Part shown: one piece after another, positions 50,510-60,422 of the stretch
How positions within the stretch are numbered: position 1 is the stretch's first letter
Layout of the letters: each line of letters starts with the position of its first letter
Assembly (NCBI GenBank): GCA_035637455.1
Contig: DASPXE010000093.1
Location: 4,489 to 68,488, forward strand
DNA: 64,000 bases
Origin: 20CM-4-69-16 sp035637455
GTDB taxonomy: Bacteria > Gemmatimonadota > Gemmatimonadetes > Gemmatimonadales > GWC2-71-9
Reading direction: 5' to 3'
Made by a program: the position numbers and the translations under genes
Notes under the pieces: model-generated
The model's database searches: none
What the model saw: only the letters and a program-made list of their open reading frames with translations
Told to the model about the DNA's origin: nothing

Positions 50510-52000
50510 TCAGCCTTCCGTGTCGATCTGCGCGCGCTGCAGCTTTCCGGAGAAATCGACGTAGACGACCTTCGTCTCCGAGTAGAAGTCGTACACCTCC
50601 CACCCCCCTTCGCGGTGCCCGTTGCCGGTCTGCTTCACCCCGCCGAACGGGAGATGGGCCTCGGCGCCGATGGTGGGCGCGTTGATGTAGGTGATCCCGG
50701 TGTCGAGGTCGGTCATCGCTCGGAACGCGGCGTTGACATCCCGGGTGTAGAGCGAGCTCGAGAGGCCGTAGGGCACATCGTTGTTGACGCGGATCGCCTC
50801 GGCGAGGGAGCCGACCTTGATCACCGAGAGCACTGGGCCGAAGATTTCCTCCTGCTCGACGCGCATGCCGGGCGTCACCCCCACCAGCACCGTCGGCCGA
50901 TAGAACCAGCCGCGCTCGAGGCCTTTGTCCGAGGGCCGCTCGCCGCCGATGAGGCGCTGTGCTCCCTCCTCCTCCCCAACCCCCACGTAGTACTCGACCT
51001 TCTTGCGAGCGTCCTCGTTGATGAGGGGCCCGACGTCCGTGTCATCGCGCAGCCCGGGCCCGAGCCGCAACTGGGCGGCGCGGTCGCAAACCATCCGCAC
51101 GAACCGATCGTGCACCTGCTCGTGCACGATCAGACGGCTCGTGGCTGTGCAGCGCTGGCCGGTCGTGCCGAACGCGCCCCACAGCACGCCGTCGAGCGCC
51201 AAGTCCAGGTCGGCGTCGTCCATCACGATCATGGCATTCTTGCCCCCCATCTCGAGGGACAGTCGCTTGTGCATCTTGCCGCAGGTCGCGCCGATGATCG
51301 ACCCGGTCTCGGTCGACCCCGTGAAGGAGATGACCGGGACCTCGGCGTGCTCGACCATCGCTTTGCCGACCACGGAGCCCTCCCCGTGGATCAGCTGCAC
51401 CACCTCAGGCGGCAGCCCCGACTCGAGCAAGATCTCCACGAGGAGGTGCGCGGTGTGCGGGACGTCTTCCGCCGGCTTGAAGATCACCGCGTTCCCGCAC
51501 AGCAAGGCCGGAAACATCTTCCACGTGGGAATCGCGAGCGGGAAGTTGAACGGGGTGATGAGTCCCGCGACACCGATCGGCCGCCGATAGCTCATCGCCC
51601 ACTTGCTGCGCAGCTCGGAGGGCACGGTGCGGCCGAACAGCCGCCGGCCCTCCGTATGCGCGTAGAAGGCGGTGTCGATCCCCTCCTGCACGTCCCCTCG
51701 CGTCTCGGCCGTGATCTTGCCCATCTCCCGGGTCATGGCGCGCGCGATTTCGTCCTTGCGCTGAACCAGCAGATCTCCGACTCGGTGCAGCACGTCGCCG
51801 CGCAGCGGCGCCGGGGTCTTCGACCACTGCGCGAAGCCGCGCTGCGCCGCCGCGACGGCGCGCTTCACGTCCTCCGGACCGGATCGGGGGAAGCAGCCGA
51901 TCACGTCGTCCCGGTCCGCGGGGTTGCGATTCTCGAAATACGCCCCGGTCGCGGGGGCGACCCACTCGCCGGCGATGAAATTCTGAAAATTCTGGGTCAT
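50510..52000 (-). CDS. NAD(P)-dependent aldehyde dehydrogenase
   Basis: A 496-residue ALDH-superfamily enzyme. The cofactor segment is TPFNFPLAIPTWKMFPALL, with FKPAED and SFTGSTETG. The general base Glu is in LSLEMGGKNA and the nucleophile Cys in GTTGQRCTATSR. The C-terminal motif HLPFGGVKQTGNGHREGG resembles Bacillus YcbD-like and ALDH7-like enzymes rather than betaine aldehyde dehydrogenases. The substrate is unknown. ATG 52000 was chosen for its typical start MTQNFQNFIAGEW. Confidence 0.92.
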   Translation of the reverse strand: MTQNFQNFIAGEWVAPATGAYFENRNPADRDDVIGCFPRSGPEDVKRAVAAAQRGFAQWSKTPAPLRGDVLHRVGDLLVQRKDEIARAMTREMGKITAETRGDVQEGIDTAFYAHTEGRRLFGRTVPSELRSKWAMSYRRPIGVAGLITPFNFPLAIPTWKMFPALLCGNAVIFKPAEDVPHTAHLLVEILLESGLPPEVVQLIHGEGSVVGKAMVEHAEVPVISFTGSTETGSIIGATCGKMHKRLSLEMGGKNAMIVMDDADLDLALDGVLWGAFGTTGQRCTATSRLIVHEQVHDRFVRMVCDRAAQLRLGPGLRDDTDVGPLINEDARKKVEYYVGVGEEEGAQRLIGGERPSDKGLERGWFYRPTVLVGVTPGMRVEQEEIFGPVLSVIKVGSLAEAIRVNNDVPYGLSSSLYTRDVNAAFRAMTDLDTGITYINAPTIGAEAHLPFGGVKQTGNGHREGGWEVYDFYSETKVVYVDFSGKLQRAQIDTEG

Positions 52001-52004
52001 GGGC

Positions 52005-52501
52005 TTACTTGGGCGCCACGTCCGGACACAGCCATAGCGCTGCCGCGTTGGCACCGACGCGCGGCACTACTTCACGGGTCATGAGCAAGACTCCCCAGAT
52101 GATCAGGATCTGCGACACGGTGTGCGCGAACCCCATGCGCCGCCTCCACGACGCAACGCTCGCCCACACGCCGGTGGCGATGACCGTGGACACGCCCAAC
52201 AGGTAGAAGATCAGCCGCAGACCGCAGCCATGGGTGTACGGCCACACCCCGGGAGCGATGCCGATGCCGATCAGCACGCCGAGACCAACTTTTACCCACG
52301 CCCCGAGCCGTCCACCGCCGGCCGCCGCCACGGCCCGGCTGGTCGGCGTCCCCCCTCCCGCGGAGACCGCGGACCGCTTCGCAGTCGGCTCCCCCCCCCC
52401 GCTGCGGCCGAGCGTGGGATCGGCGAGCGGCAGCTTCTTGAGCAGCCGGTCGACCTCGGCCATCTCCTTGTCCCAATCCCGGTCCTTCTCGATCCCTGCC
52501 A

Positions 52502-52502
<1 letters not shown>
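52005..52502 (-). CDS. Small membrane protein with Gly/Pro-rich linker
   Basis: A 165-residue protein starting at GTG 52502, which shares one base with the stop of the regulator gene (TAGTG). A charged N-terminus (MAGIEKDRDWDKEMAEVDRL) is followed by a Gly/Ala-rich spacer and three hydrophobic segments (about residues 69-85, 95-115 and 128-142). The spacer contains a run of ten consecutive C on the + strand. I do not recognise a family. Confidence 0.6.
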
Positions 52503-53886
<1,384 letters not shown>

Positions 53887-53890
<4 letters not shown>

Positions 53891-54555
53891 GGCTTCCCCC
53901 GCTTGGTGCGATACAGAACGATCCCCGTGGGATGGATGGCCACGTCCGTGAAGGAGGGGGAGACGCGCAGCGGGACGGCGCCGGTGGAGTCGGCGCCGGC
54001 GATCCGCTGCGCGAGCTGCGTCACCACGGGACCGGGGAACGCGATGCCGCGCAGGGTCAGCTCCTGGACCTTGAAGCGCCCAATCCCCGGTCGCTCGATG
54101 CTGAGCGGTCCCGCGATCCGCAAGGGCTCCGTCGGGTTGAGGAACCCCGCGACCGGGCCCAGCGCGTCCCGCGGGATCACGCGTGTGTCGAGCCGGCAGT
54201 ACACAGCGACCGTTCCCTCCAAGAGCTCCACCCGCAACGAGTCGAAGCTCTTCCGCACGCTCCAGTCGATGCCGCTGCCAATCATGGCGGCGACTTCGTT
54301 GGCGGAGAGCACCACCGAGTCCGGCGCGCTCGGTCGCTTCAACCGGTCCATCTTCGTCTGGCTGCTGGACAAGGCCTTCGGGGTGGGGGCGCCCACCGCG
54401 GTGTCGGCTACCGGCGGGAGCCTGGTGGAACGAGGGCCGAACCAGCGCGCCCCCGTATGCAGGATCGGCTCGCGGAACCACCAAGCCGCGAGCGCCGCCA
54501 CCAGGACGGTGGCGAGGCAGCCGAGCCGCACGAGGCCTTTAAGACAGCCGTTCAC
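53887..54555 (-). CDS. Membrane-anchored protein of unknown function
   Basis: A 222-residue protein with an N-terminal anchor (about residues 9-26) and a periplasmic beta-rich region (SLRVELLEGTVAVYCRLDTRVIP, FKVQELTLRGIAFPGPVV). The strand pattern recalls DUF2993/LmeA-like lipid-binding proteins, but I cannot assign it. GTG 54555 lies 17 bases inside the thpR 3' end. It is coupled to the NtrC-type regulator downstream. Confidence 0.6.
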
Positions 54556-55096
54556 TGTGTCTCAGGTGATACACCGCACCGCCGGATTGGAGCGTGCTCT
54601 GCATCAGATCCACCGACTCGATAACGAGCGTCTCGGCGAATTGCAGAGCGCCGAGCGCAGCCTCCAGCCCCGTGAAATCGCGCGGCCGGGCCTCCCGGCC
54701 CGCGCGACCGAGCGTGAGGTGGGGACGAAACGGGCGCGCCTCGGTGGGAAAGCCGAGCGGCTCGAATTCTTGTTCGACCCGATGTTGCAGGATTTCGAGC
54801 GCCGGCTCCGCGGTGATGCCCACCCAGATCACCCGGGGACGCGCGAAATCGGGAAATACGCCAAAGCCGCCGAGGGCGAGGGCGAGGGCGCGCGCACCCG
54901 CGGCGGCGCGTCCCAGGGCGGCGGAGAGCTCCGCATCGCGCTCGTCCGGCACGTCGCCGAGAAACTTGAGTGTCACGTGGATGCCCTCCGGGCGCACCCA
55001 CTTCACCGGTAGCCCACGCTCGCGCACCGGCGCCATCACCTGCCAGAGAGCCTGCCGAACCTGCGAAGGGACGTTTAGCGCGACGAAGAGCCTCAA
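54539..55096 (-). CDS. thpR: RNA 2',3'-cyclic phosphodiesterase (2H family)
   Basis: A 185-residue 2H phosphoesterase with both catalytic HxTL motifs, HVTLKFLGD (about residue 41) and HLTLGRAGR (about residue 126). It opens cyclic phosphates or acts as an RNA ligase in vitro. TTG 55096 is the likely start because it gives RLFVALNVPSQVR and a TTGA overlap with the larE stop. Confidence 0.9.
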   Translation of the reverse strand: MRLFVALNVPSQVRQALWQVMAPVRERGLPVKWVRPEGIHVTLKFLGDVPDERDAELSAALGRAAAGARALALALGGFGVFPDFARPRVIWVGITAEPALEILQHRVEQEFEPLGFPTEARPFRPHLTLGRAGREARPRDFTGLEAALGALQFAETLVIESVDLMQSTLQSGGAVYHLRHSERLS

Positions 55097-55902
55097 GCGC
55101 GCGGCCTGAGCTCTTGCAGCAAGCTCCCGCGGCGGTAACCGCGCGGGTCGACCTCCACGACGGCGAAGCCGAGCTCGCTGAGCCGCCGCGTGACGGAGCC
55201 GAGGCGCTCCTCGAGCCATGGAATCCATTGCGGCTCGACCTCGATGCGGGCGCGCTCCCCGTGATGGCGGACCCGGAGGTCGCCTGTCACGCCGAGCTCC
55301 CGCAGCTGCGCCTCCGCCCGCTCGACTTGATCGAGGCGCCGGGGCGTGATCTCGAGACCGAATGCGACCCGGCTCGAGAGGCACGGCGCGGCCGGCGCGG
55401 CCCACGTCGGCAGGCCGAGCTCGCGCGCCGCCGCGCGGATTTCGGATTTCGTCATCCCGATCTCGGCGAGCGGCGAACGGATGCCCGCCTGCTTCCCGGC
55501 GGCGTAACCCGGCCGGTGCTCGCGCAGGTCCTCGGCGTTCGTCCCATCGCAGACCACGGCGAGTCCCCGCGCCCGGGCCTCTGGGAGCAACCGGCTCCAC
55601 AGCTCCGTTTTGCAGAAGAAACAGCGGTTGGCGGGATTGGCGAGGTAGTGCGGATCGTCGAGCTCGTGGGTGTCGATCTCGACCAGCGGGACGGCGAAGC
55701 GCTCGGCCACGGCGCGTGCGGCCTCCCACTGGACCCGGGGGTAGGAGGCGCTGCGCCCGATGGCGGCGAGCATCCGATCCGGCCCCAGCTCCTGGCGCAA
55801 CACCACCGCCAGGAAGGCGGAATCGATCCCGCCGGAATACCCCAGGAGTGCCGATCTGAAGGTGCGGACGAGTTCACGCAGCGCAGCAACCGTGCCGGAC
55901 AT
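55093..55902 (-). CDS. larE: LarE-type ATP-dependent sulfur transferase
   Basis: A 269-residue PP-loop enzyme that donates sulfur to the nickel-pincer cofactor of lactate racemase-like enzymes. The PP-loop is LLGYSGGIDSAFLAVVL (SGGIDS at about 23-28). NRCFFCKTELW and APCLSSR follow, the latter holding the cysteine that corresponds to the sacrificial one in Lactobacillus LarE. No larA, larB or larC is present here, so it may serve another thiolation pathway. It heads a leftward, overlapping gene set. Confidence 0.88.
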   Translation of the reverse strand: MSGTVAALRELVRTFRSALLGYSGGIDSAFLAVVLRQELGPDRMLAAIGRSASYPRVQWEAARAVAERFAVPLVEIDTHELDDPHYLANPANRCFFCKTELWSRLLPEARARGLAVVCDGTNAEDLREHRPGYAAGKQAGIRSPLAEIGMTKSEIRAAARELGLPTWAAPAAPCLSSRVAFGLEITPRRLDQVERAEAQLRELGVTGDLRVRHHGERARIEVEPQWIPWLEERLGSVTRRLSELGFAVVEVDPRGYRRGSLLQELRPRA

Positions 55903-55924
55903 GGTGGAATACTAACGACTTACG

Positions 55925-55944
55925 TTGTCCCTATCAAAGGACAA
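55925..55944. promoter_or_regulatory. Palindrome between larE and the Lrp gene
   Basis: TTGTCC (55925-55930) and GGACAA (55939-55944) separated by eight bases. The gap here is markedly AT-rich. Read leftwards, TTGTCC could also be the -35 box of the larE operon. Confidence 0.4.
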
Positions 55945-55983
55945 TTTGAAGGTCGGAATCGGATAGATCGTAACCTCGAAACT

Positions 55984-56030
55984 ACGTATGCTTATGATAC
56001 GTTAAGCAAATGCGTATAGAAACGACGTAT
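55984..56030. promoter_or_regulatory. Cluster of ACGTAT boxes before the Lrp gene
   Basis: ACGTAT (55984-55989), its complement ATACGT (55997-56002), GCGTAT (56012-56017) and ACGTAT again (56025-56030), at roughly 13-15 bp steps. Lrp-family regulators bind such helically phased, weakly palindromic boxes in their own promoters. The cluster supports ATG 56061 as the start rather than ATG 56010, which lies among the boxes. Confidence 0.5.
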
Positions 56031-56060
56031 AGTAAGAAATCCCAAGGCGGGGACTCCGAA

Positions 56061-56546
56061 ATGACAAGCCGGCATGAGCTGGACACCGTCGACCGCAAAA
56101 TCTTGCGGATTCTCGGGACCGACGGACGAGCGAGCTACCAGGCGATCGCCGACGAGGTCGGGCTGTCCCGCCCTGCGGTGATGGAACGGGTGAAGCGACT
56201 GGAGGAATCGGGTCACATCGCGGGCTACCACGCGCGCGTGGATCGCACCCGCGCCGGCTTCCCGGTCACCGCGTTCGTCGCCGTGCGCTACGCCAACTCC
56301 GACTACATCGGCGATGAGCCACGCATGCGCGAGCTGGAGAAGCACCCGGGCGTCCTCGAATGCCATCACGTTGCGGGCGAGGATTGTTACATCCTCAAGG
56401 TGGCGGCGCCCGATCTCGAGAGTCTCCAGGGGATCCTGCGGGACTTGCGCGGCCCGGCCGCCAAGACGCAGATGAGCACGCGCACCACGATCGTGCTCGG
56501 AACCGTGTTCGAAAAACCGGGCTTCGTCCCCGTGGAGCTCGACTGA
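56061..56546 (+). CDS. Lrp/AsnC-family transcription regulator
   Basis: A 161-residue regulator. The N-terminal helix-turn-helix is LDTVDRKILRILGTDGRASYQ and VGLSRPAVMERVKRLEESG. The C-terminal RAM (effector) domain has FPVTAFVAVRYANSDY, GVLECHHVAGEDCYILKV and TRTTIVLGTVFEK. ATG 56061 is preferred. The upstream ATG 56010 would add 17 residues and overlap the ACGTAT cluster. One base separates it from an EamA exporter, so an amino-acid-responsive efflux pair is plausible. Confidence 0.92.
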   Translation: MTSRHELDTVDRKILRILGTDGRASYQAIADEVGLSRPAVMERVKRLEESGHIAGYHARVDRTRAGFPVTAFVAVRYANSDYIGDEPRMRELEKHPGVLECHHVAGEDCYILKVAAPDLESLQGILRDLRGPAAKTQMSTRTTIVLGTVFEKPGFVPVELD

Positions 56547-56547
56547 C

Positions 56548-57498
56548 ATGGCGGCCCTCCGCGGCAAGGCGCTCGTCGCGTACCTCGTCGTTTGCGTGTT
56601 CTGGGGATCCACCTATCTCGCCATCAAGGTCGGGGTCGGCGAGCTGCCACCGTTCCTGTTCGCGGGGCTGCGCTTTCTCGTGGCCGGGCTGCTGGTGCTC
56701 GGGCTCGCGCTCGCGTTGGGCGACAGGCTCCCCCGGCGCGTCTCCGACTGGCGCACCCAGGGGATCGTCGGCTTGCTGCTGCTCGCCGGCGGCAATGCCT
56801 TCGTGGTGTGGGCGGAGCAATACACGCCCTCCGGCACGGCGAGCATCTTCGTCGTGACCGTCGCCTTGTGGATGGCGTTTTTCGACGCCATCATCCCGGG
56901 GGGCTCGGGCGAGCTCGGCTGGCGGGTGATCGCGGGGCTGATCTTGGGCTTTCTCGGAACGGGCCTGCTGGTCGGGGCCAACCCGGCGGAAATCCTGCGC
57001 GCCGACCTGCGCGGCCCGATCGCCCTGACGTGCGCCAGTGCATCCTGGTCGCTCGGCTCCGTCTACGGCAAGCGTCACAAGACCGAGACCAGCCCGTACG
57101 TCGGCGCCGCGCTGCAGATGCTCGCGGGCGGCGCGGCGGTCGCGCTGCTGGGCACCGTGCTCGGTGAGTGGAGCCGTTGGCACCTGACGGCGAAGGGCGC
57201 GGGGGCCATCGTCTACCTGGTCGTGTTCGGCTCGATCCTGGGCTACAGCGCCTACACCTACGCGCTGCGTCACGCCTCCCCCACGATCGTCGGAACGTAC
57301 GCCTACGTGAACCCCGTGATCGCCGTGCTGCTCGGCTGGCTCATCCTAGGCGAACCGGTGACGGCGCGCACCTTCGTCGCGATGGCGCTGATCGTCGGAG
57401 CGGTCGTGTGGATTCAGTTCTCCCATAAACTGTCGGTCCCGAAAGGACTCCCCGGAAGTCGCCCTAACCGTCTCCCGGTCCGCGAGACCATCATCTGA
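56548..57498 (+). CDS. EamA/DMT-family metabolite exporter
   Basis: A 316-residue inner-membrane carrier with ten hydrophobic helices in two EamA repeats. The family marker FWGSTYLAIKVGVGELPPF lies in the first helix and YVNPVIAVLLGWLILGEPV in the ninth. It resembles YedA/RhaT-type proteins. It follows the Lrp-type regulator within one base, as in amino-acid exporters controlled by Lrp/AsnC proteins. The substrate is unknown. Confidence 0.9.
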   Translation: MAALRGKALVAYLVVCVFWGSTYLAIKVGVGELPPFLFAGLRFLVAGLLVLGLALALGDRLPRRVSDWRTQGIVGLLLLAGGNAFVVWAEQYTPSGTASIFVVTVALWMAFFDAIIPGGSGELGWRVIAGLILGFLGTGLLVGANPAEILRADLRGPIALTCASASWSLGSVYGKRHKTETSPYVGAALQMLAGGAAVALLGTVLGEWSRWHLTAKGAGAIVYLVVFGSILGYSAYTYALRHASPTIVGTYAYVNPVIAVLLGWLILGEPVTARTFVAMALIVGAVVWIQFSHKLSVPKGLPGSRPNRLPVRETII

Positions 57499-57511
57499 CG
57501 GACAGGCGCGA

Positions 57512-57616
57512 TGTATTCCCATCCTGTAGGATGGGCTCGGCGCTGCACTGTGCTGAAGCACACTCGGTGTCCTTAGGACAGTGCCTCGCTGAGCCCACGC
57601 TTCAGCGTGGGAATTC
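57512..57616. mobile_element. IS200/IS605-like palindromic element (no transposase)
   Basis: A compact structured element between two genes. The left hairpin is CCCATCC-TGTA-GGATGGG (57518-57535), the right hairpin CCCACGC-TTCA-GCGTGGG (57594-57611). GGGCTCGGCG (57533-57542) also pairs with CGCTGAGCCC (57587-57596). Inside are two more hairpins, TGTGC-TGAA-GCACA (57549-57562) and TGTCC-TTA-GGACA (57568-57580). End hairpins of this kind are the sites that TnpA-type (Y1) transposases read, and a CCCACGCTT..AGCGTGGGAATTC right end is familiar from IS605/TnpB elements. It looks like a non-autonomous derivative. Confidence 0.6.
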
Positions 57617-57651
57617 ACGAGACTGGTCAGGCTGAATTGTGGAGGAACCCG

Positions 57652-58011
57652 ATGCAGAGCGTGAACCTCGCCAAAAAGTTCGCCCTGTTCGACGACTACT
57701 GGAGTCCGAAGATCGCGGGCGAGCTGAACGATTCGTACGTCAAGCTCGTGAAGCTGAAGGGCGAGTTCGTGTGGCATCACCAAGAGCGCGAAGATGAGCT
57801 CTTCCTCGTGGTGAAAGGCCGTCTGCTGCTCCGCTTGCGCGACCGCGAGGTGTGGGTGAACGAAGGCGAATTCGCCATCGTGCCGAAAGGCGTAGAGCAC
57901 CTGCCCGTCGCCCCGGACGAAGTGCATGTGCTGCTGATCGAGCCCAAGTCCACCCTGAACACGGGAAACGTCCGCAATGCACGCACGCTCGAAGCACTCG
58001 ACACGATCTGA
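57652..58011 (+). CDS. Cupin-domain protein
   Basis: A 119-residue single-cupin protein. The cupin metal motif appears as EFVWHHQEREDELFLVVKG, with VPKGVEHLPV as the second motif. GGAGG (57641-57645) seven bases before ATG 57652 decides the start and excludes the longer frame that enters the palindromic element. The function is unknown; such proteins are often isomerases or dioxygenases. Confidence 0.85.
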   Translation: MQSVNLAKKFALFDDYWSPKIAGELNDSYVKLVKLKGEFVWHHQEREDELFLVVKGRLLLRLRDREVWVNEGEFAIVPKGVEHLPVAPDEVHVLLIEPKSTLNTGNVRNARTLEALDTI

Positions 58012-58321
58012 CCGCCCGCTGGTCGCCCGGGTGTGGCACGGCGCCACTCCCGCCTCTCAGGGCGACGCGTACGCCGCTTACCTCGAGGAGACCGGTGCGA
58101 AGGACTGCCGCGGGACGCCGGGGAACCGCGGCGTCCAGGTGCTGCGCCGCACCGTGGGGGACGAGACGCACTTCCTCTTCATCTCGTTCTGGGAGTCGAT
58201 GGACGCGATCCGAAGCTTTGCTGGTGTCGACGTCGACCAAGCGCGCTACTACCCCGAGGATCGGAAGTACCTGCTCGCGCTCGAGCCGACCGTATCGCAC
58301 TACGAAGTCGTGGAGCGCTAG
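57977..58321 (+). CDS. ABM-type (antibiotic biosynthesis monooxygenase-like) protein
   Basis: A 114-residue ferredoxin-like-fold protein with WHGATPASQGDAYAAYLEETG, FLFISFWESMDAI and YYPEDRKYLLALEPTVSHYEV, the usual pattern of ABM/DUF4188-like small proteins. ATG 57977 overlaps the cupin gene by 35 bases. A start near GTG 58031 would leave a more compact domain. It is coupled to the cupin gene. The substrate is unknown. Confidence 0.7.
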   Translation: MHARSKHSTRSDRPLVARVWHGATPASQGDAYAAYLEETGAKDCRGTPGNRGVQVLRRTVGDETHFLFISFWESMDAIRSFAGVDVDQARYYPEDRKYLLALEPTVSHYEVVER

Positions 58322-58327
58322 GCGAGA

Positions 58328-59275
58328 TCACTCATCCACGCGCTCGCCGCTCGGCTGCGGCATCTGCGAGGGCGCTCGGAGCGCCGGTTTCCCCTCCTCT
58401 GTGTACTTGAATCCCCGCACCGTGTGGTAGGCGAGATCAATGTCCGGACACTTGGCGAACTCGGTCAGGATCTCCTCCCAGATCGCGTGCTCCGTACCGC
58501 GTCGCTTGCGGGGCTCGATCAAGTAGCGGAGCGTGAGCTGCACACCGCTGTCGACCACCTTCGTGTAGACGATCGGCGTGAGCTTGCGATAGTTGATGAG
58601 GTATTGCTGCGAGGCGGCGAGCAGCTCTTGCTCGGCCTGCGCCGTGAGGTGCTCGGCGTGCTTGACCGCGATCGTCGTGAGAATGTGTTTCGCCTTCCGC
58701 CAATCGGTCTCGAAGGTGACCAGCACCGGTACCTCATTCCAGATGTACTTAAAGCCCTTGTTGTAGTTAGCGACCGGATCGGTGAAGATCTTGCCGTTGG
58801 GAACGTGAATGATCCGCCCGGTCGACTGGTCCGCCTGCACCCAGGCACCGATCTCATTGAGCGTGAACTGGAACAGGCCGAGATCGATGACGTCGCCGGC
58901 GTGCGGGCCGATCTGAATACGGTCCCCCACCTCGAAGGGGCGCCGCCAGATGATGAACGCCCACCCCGCCAGGTCGGCGACCGGGTCTTTCAAGGCGATG
59001 GCGAGCCCGGCCGAGAGCAGCCCGAGGAACGTCGCCAGCGACTGCACGCCGACGAACCACATCCGGCCCACGATGACGACGCCCGCGGCGACCAGGACGT
59101 ACGTCAGACCTTTGCGCCAGCGGTAGCGGCCCCACGGATCCCGCACCCGGCGATACACCTGCCCCAGCGCGATGCGATGCACCAGCCAGAGCCCGACGAT
59201 CGTCGCCAGCGTGGCGAACAGGCGCAACTGCAGCTCGGGGCTGATGCCGAGCCGGGTCTGCAGCCATTCGATCAT
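58328..59275 (-). CDS. Small-conductance mechanosensitive channel, MscS family
   Basis: A 315-residue inner-membrane channel. Three N-terminal helices end in the pore helix (FLGLLSAGLAIALKDPVADLAG), followed by the beta domain (FEVGDRIQIGPHAGDVIDL, VPNGKIFTDPVANYNKGF) and the C-terminal cytoplasmic domain. It opens under osmotic downshock. It converges on the ABM gene with a six-base gap. Confidence 0.92.
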   Translation of the reverse strand: MIEWLQTRLGISPELQLRLFATLATIVGLWLVHRIALGQVYRRVRDPWGRYRWRKGLTYVLVAAGVVIVGRMWFVGVQSLATFLGLLSAGLAIALKDPVADLAGWAFIIWRRPFEVGDRIQIGPHAGDVIDLGLFQFTLNEIGAWVQADQSTGRIIHVPNGKIFTDPVANYNKGFKYIWNEVPVLVTFETDWRKAKHILTTIAVKHAEHLTAQAEQELLAASQQYLINYRKLTPIVYTKVVDSGVQLTLRYLIEPRKRRGTEHAIWEEILTEFAKCPDIDLAYHTVRGFKYTEEGKPALRAPSQMPQPSGERVDE

Positions 59276-59366
59276 GGGAGGCCAAGCTAGGGACCGGGGC
59301 TGCGGCGCGCCAGACGCGGCCGCCCTAGATTAGAGTCGCACCGTTCCATCCGACCACGGGGAGCCT

Positions 59367-60422
59367 ATGCGATCGCTCGCCTTGCTCGTCGTTGGTTGCG
59401 TCGCCGCCGCTCGCGTCTCAGCGCAGCAGGCGGCAACGCTCCGCATCGGATCCGCCGCCGCGCGCCCGGCAGAGAAGGGCTCGGGCTTCATCGATGTCCC
59501 GGCCGGCGTCGATTCCGGCACGCGCGTGCCGCTCACGATCGTGCGCGGCAAGGATCCCGGCCCGACGCTCGCGCTCATCGCCGGGACCCACGGCGACGAA
59601 GTCGCGCCCGTCATCGCACTGCAGCGTGTGCGGCGCGAGCTCGATCCGGCGCGCCTCGCCGGCACGGTGCTGCTCGTGCACGTGGCGAACCTGCCGTCGT
59701 TCCTGCGGCGCACCATCTACTACAGTCCGATCGACGGCAAGAACCTGAACCGGGTCTATCCCGGCAAACGCGACGGCACCGTGTCCGAGCGGATCGCCGA
59801 CGCCATCACCCGCGAGATCATTGAGCGGGCGGACTACCTCGTCGACATCCACGCCGGGGACGGCAACGAGTCGCTGCGCCCCTACACTTACTGGAGTCCG
59901 CTCGGGCTCAATGCGCGCGCCGACTCGATCGCGCGCCAGATGGCGCTCGCGTGGGGCAACGATTACATCGTCATCGACACGGCGCGGCCGCACGACCCCC
60001 GGGCCTCGGTGTACACGCAGAACACGGCGCACCTGCGCGGCAAGCCTGCCCTCACCACCGAAGCGGGCTACCTCGGCGTCCCCGCCGAGGACATGGTCGC
60101 CCGCAATGTGCAGGGCGTGTTTCGCCTACTCCGCTACCTCAAGATGCTGCCCGGTGAAGTGGAGCTGGTCCGGCATCCCTTGTGGTTCGACCGCACCGAG
60201 GTGCTGCGCAGCCCGGGGACCGGGATCTGGTATCCGCTGGTCGAGCGCGGCCACGCCGTGCAGAAAGGGACGGTGATCGGCGTGGTGACCGACTTCTTCG
60301 GCGACACGACGGCGGCCATCGCGGCGCCGTTCGCCGGCGTCATGCTTTATGTCGTCGCGACGCCGGCGATCTCCGCGGGTGAACCCCTCGGCATGGTCGG
60401 GCATCCGGTGGAGGAGCGATGA
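59367..60422 (+). CDS. Exported succinylglutamate desuccinylase/aspartoacylase-like M14 enzyme
   Basis: A 351-residue protein with a signal peptide (LLVVGCVAAARVSAQ). The M14 zinc motif is GTHGDE (about residues 73-78), with a second ligand in DIHAGDGNE and NLNRVYPG for substrate binding. The C-terminal beta domain is typical of AstE/aspartoacylase proteins. Those are normally cytoplasmic, and export here suggests a peptide or wall-derived substrate. Its stop overlaps the next gene's ATG. Confidence 0.82.
   Translation: MRSLALLVVGCVAAARVSAQQAATLRIGSAAARPAEKGSGFIDVPAGVDSGTRVPLTIVRGKDPGPTLALIAGTHGDEVAPVIALQRVRRELDPARLAGTVLLVHVANLPSFLRRTIYYSPIDGKNLNRVYPGKRDGTVSERIADAITREIIERADYLVDIHAGDGNESLRPYTYWSPLGLNARADSIARQMALAWGNDYIVIDTARPHDPRASVYTQNTAHLRGKPALTTEAGYLGVPAEDMVARNVQGVFRLLRYLKMLPGEVELVRHPLWFDRTEVLRSPGTGIWYPLVERGHAVQKGTVIGVVTDFFGDTTAAIAAPFAGVMLYVVATPAISAGEPLGMVGHPVEER

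Noticed and set aside
54539..55729. Fusion of ThpR with the DNA opposite or inside larE
   Set aside because: The first 211 codons are a shadow of larE; the 2H domain starts at TTG 55096.
57533..57596. tRNA gene suggested by the cloverleaf-like folding
   Set aside because: Stem lengths, missing T-loop and missing anticodon layout do not fit a tRNA; end hairpins point to an IS605-like element.
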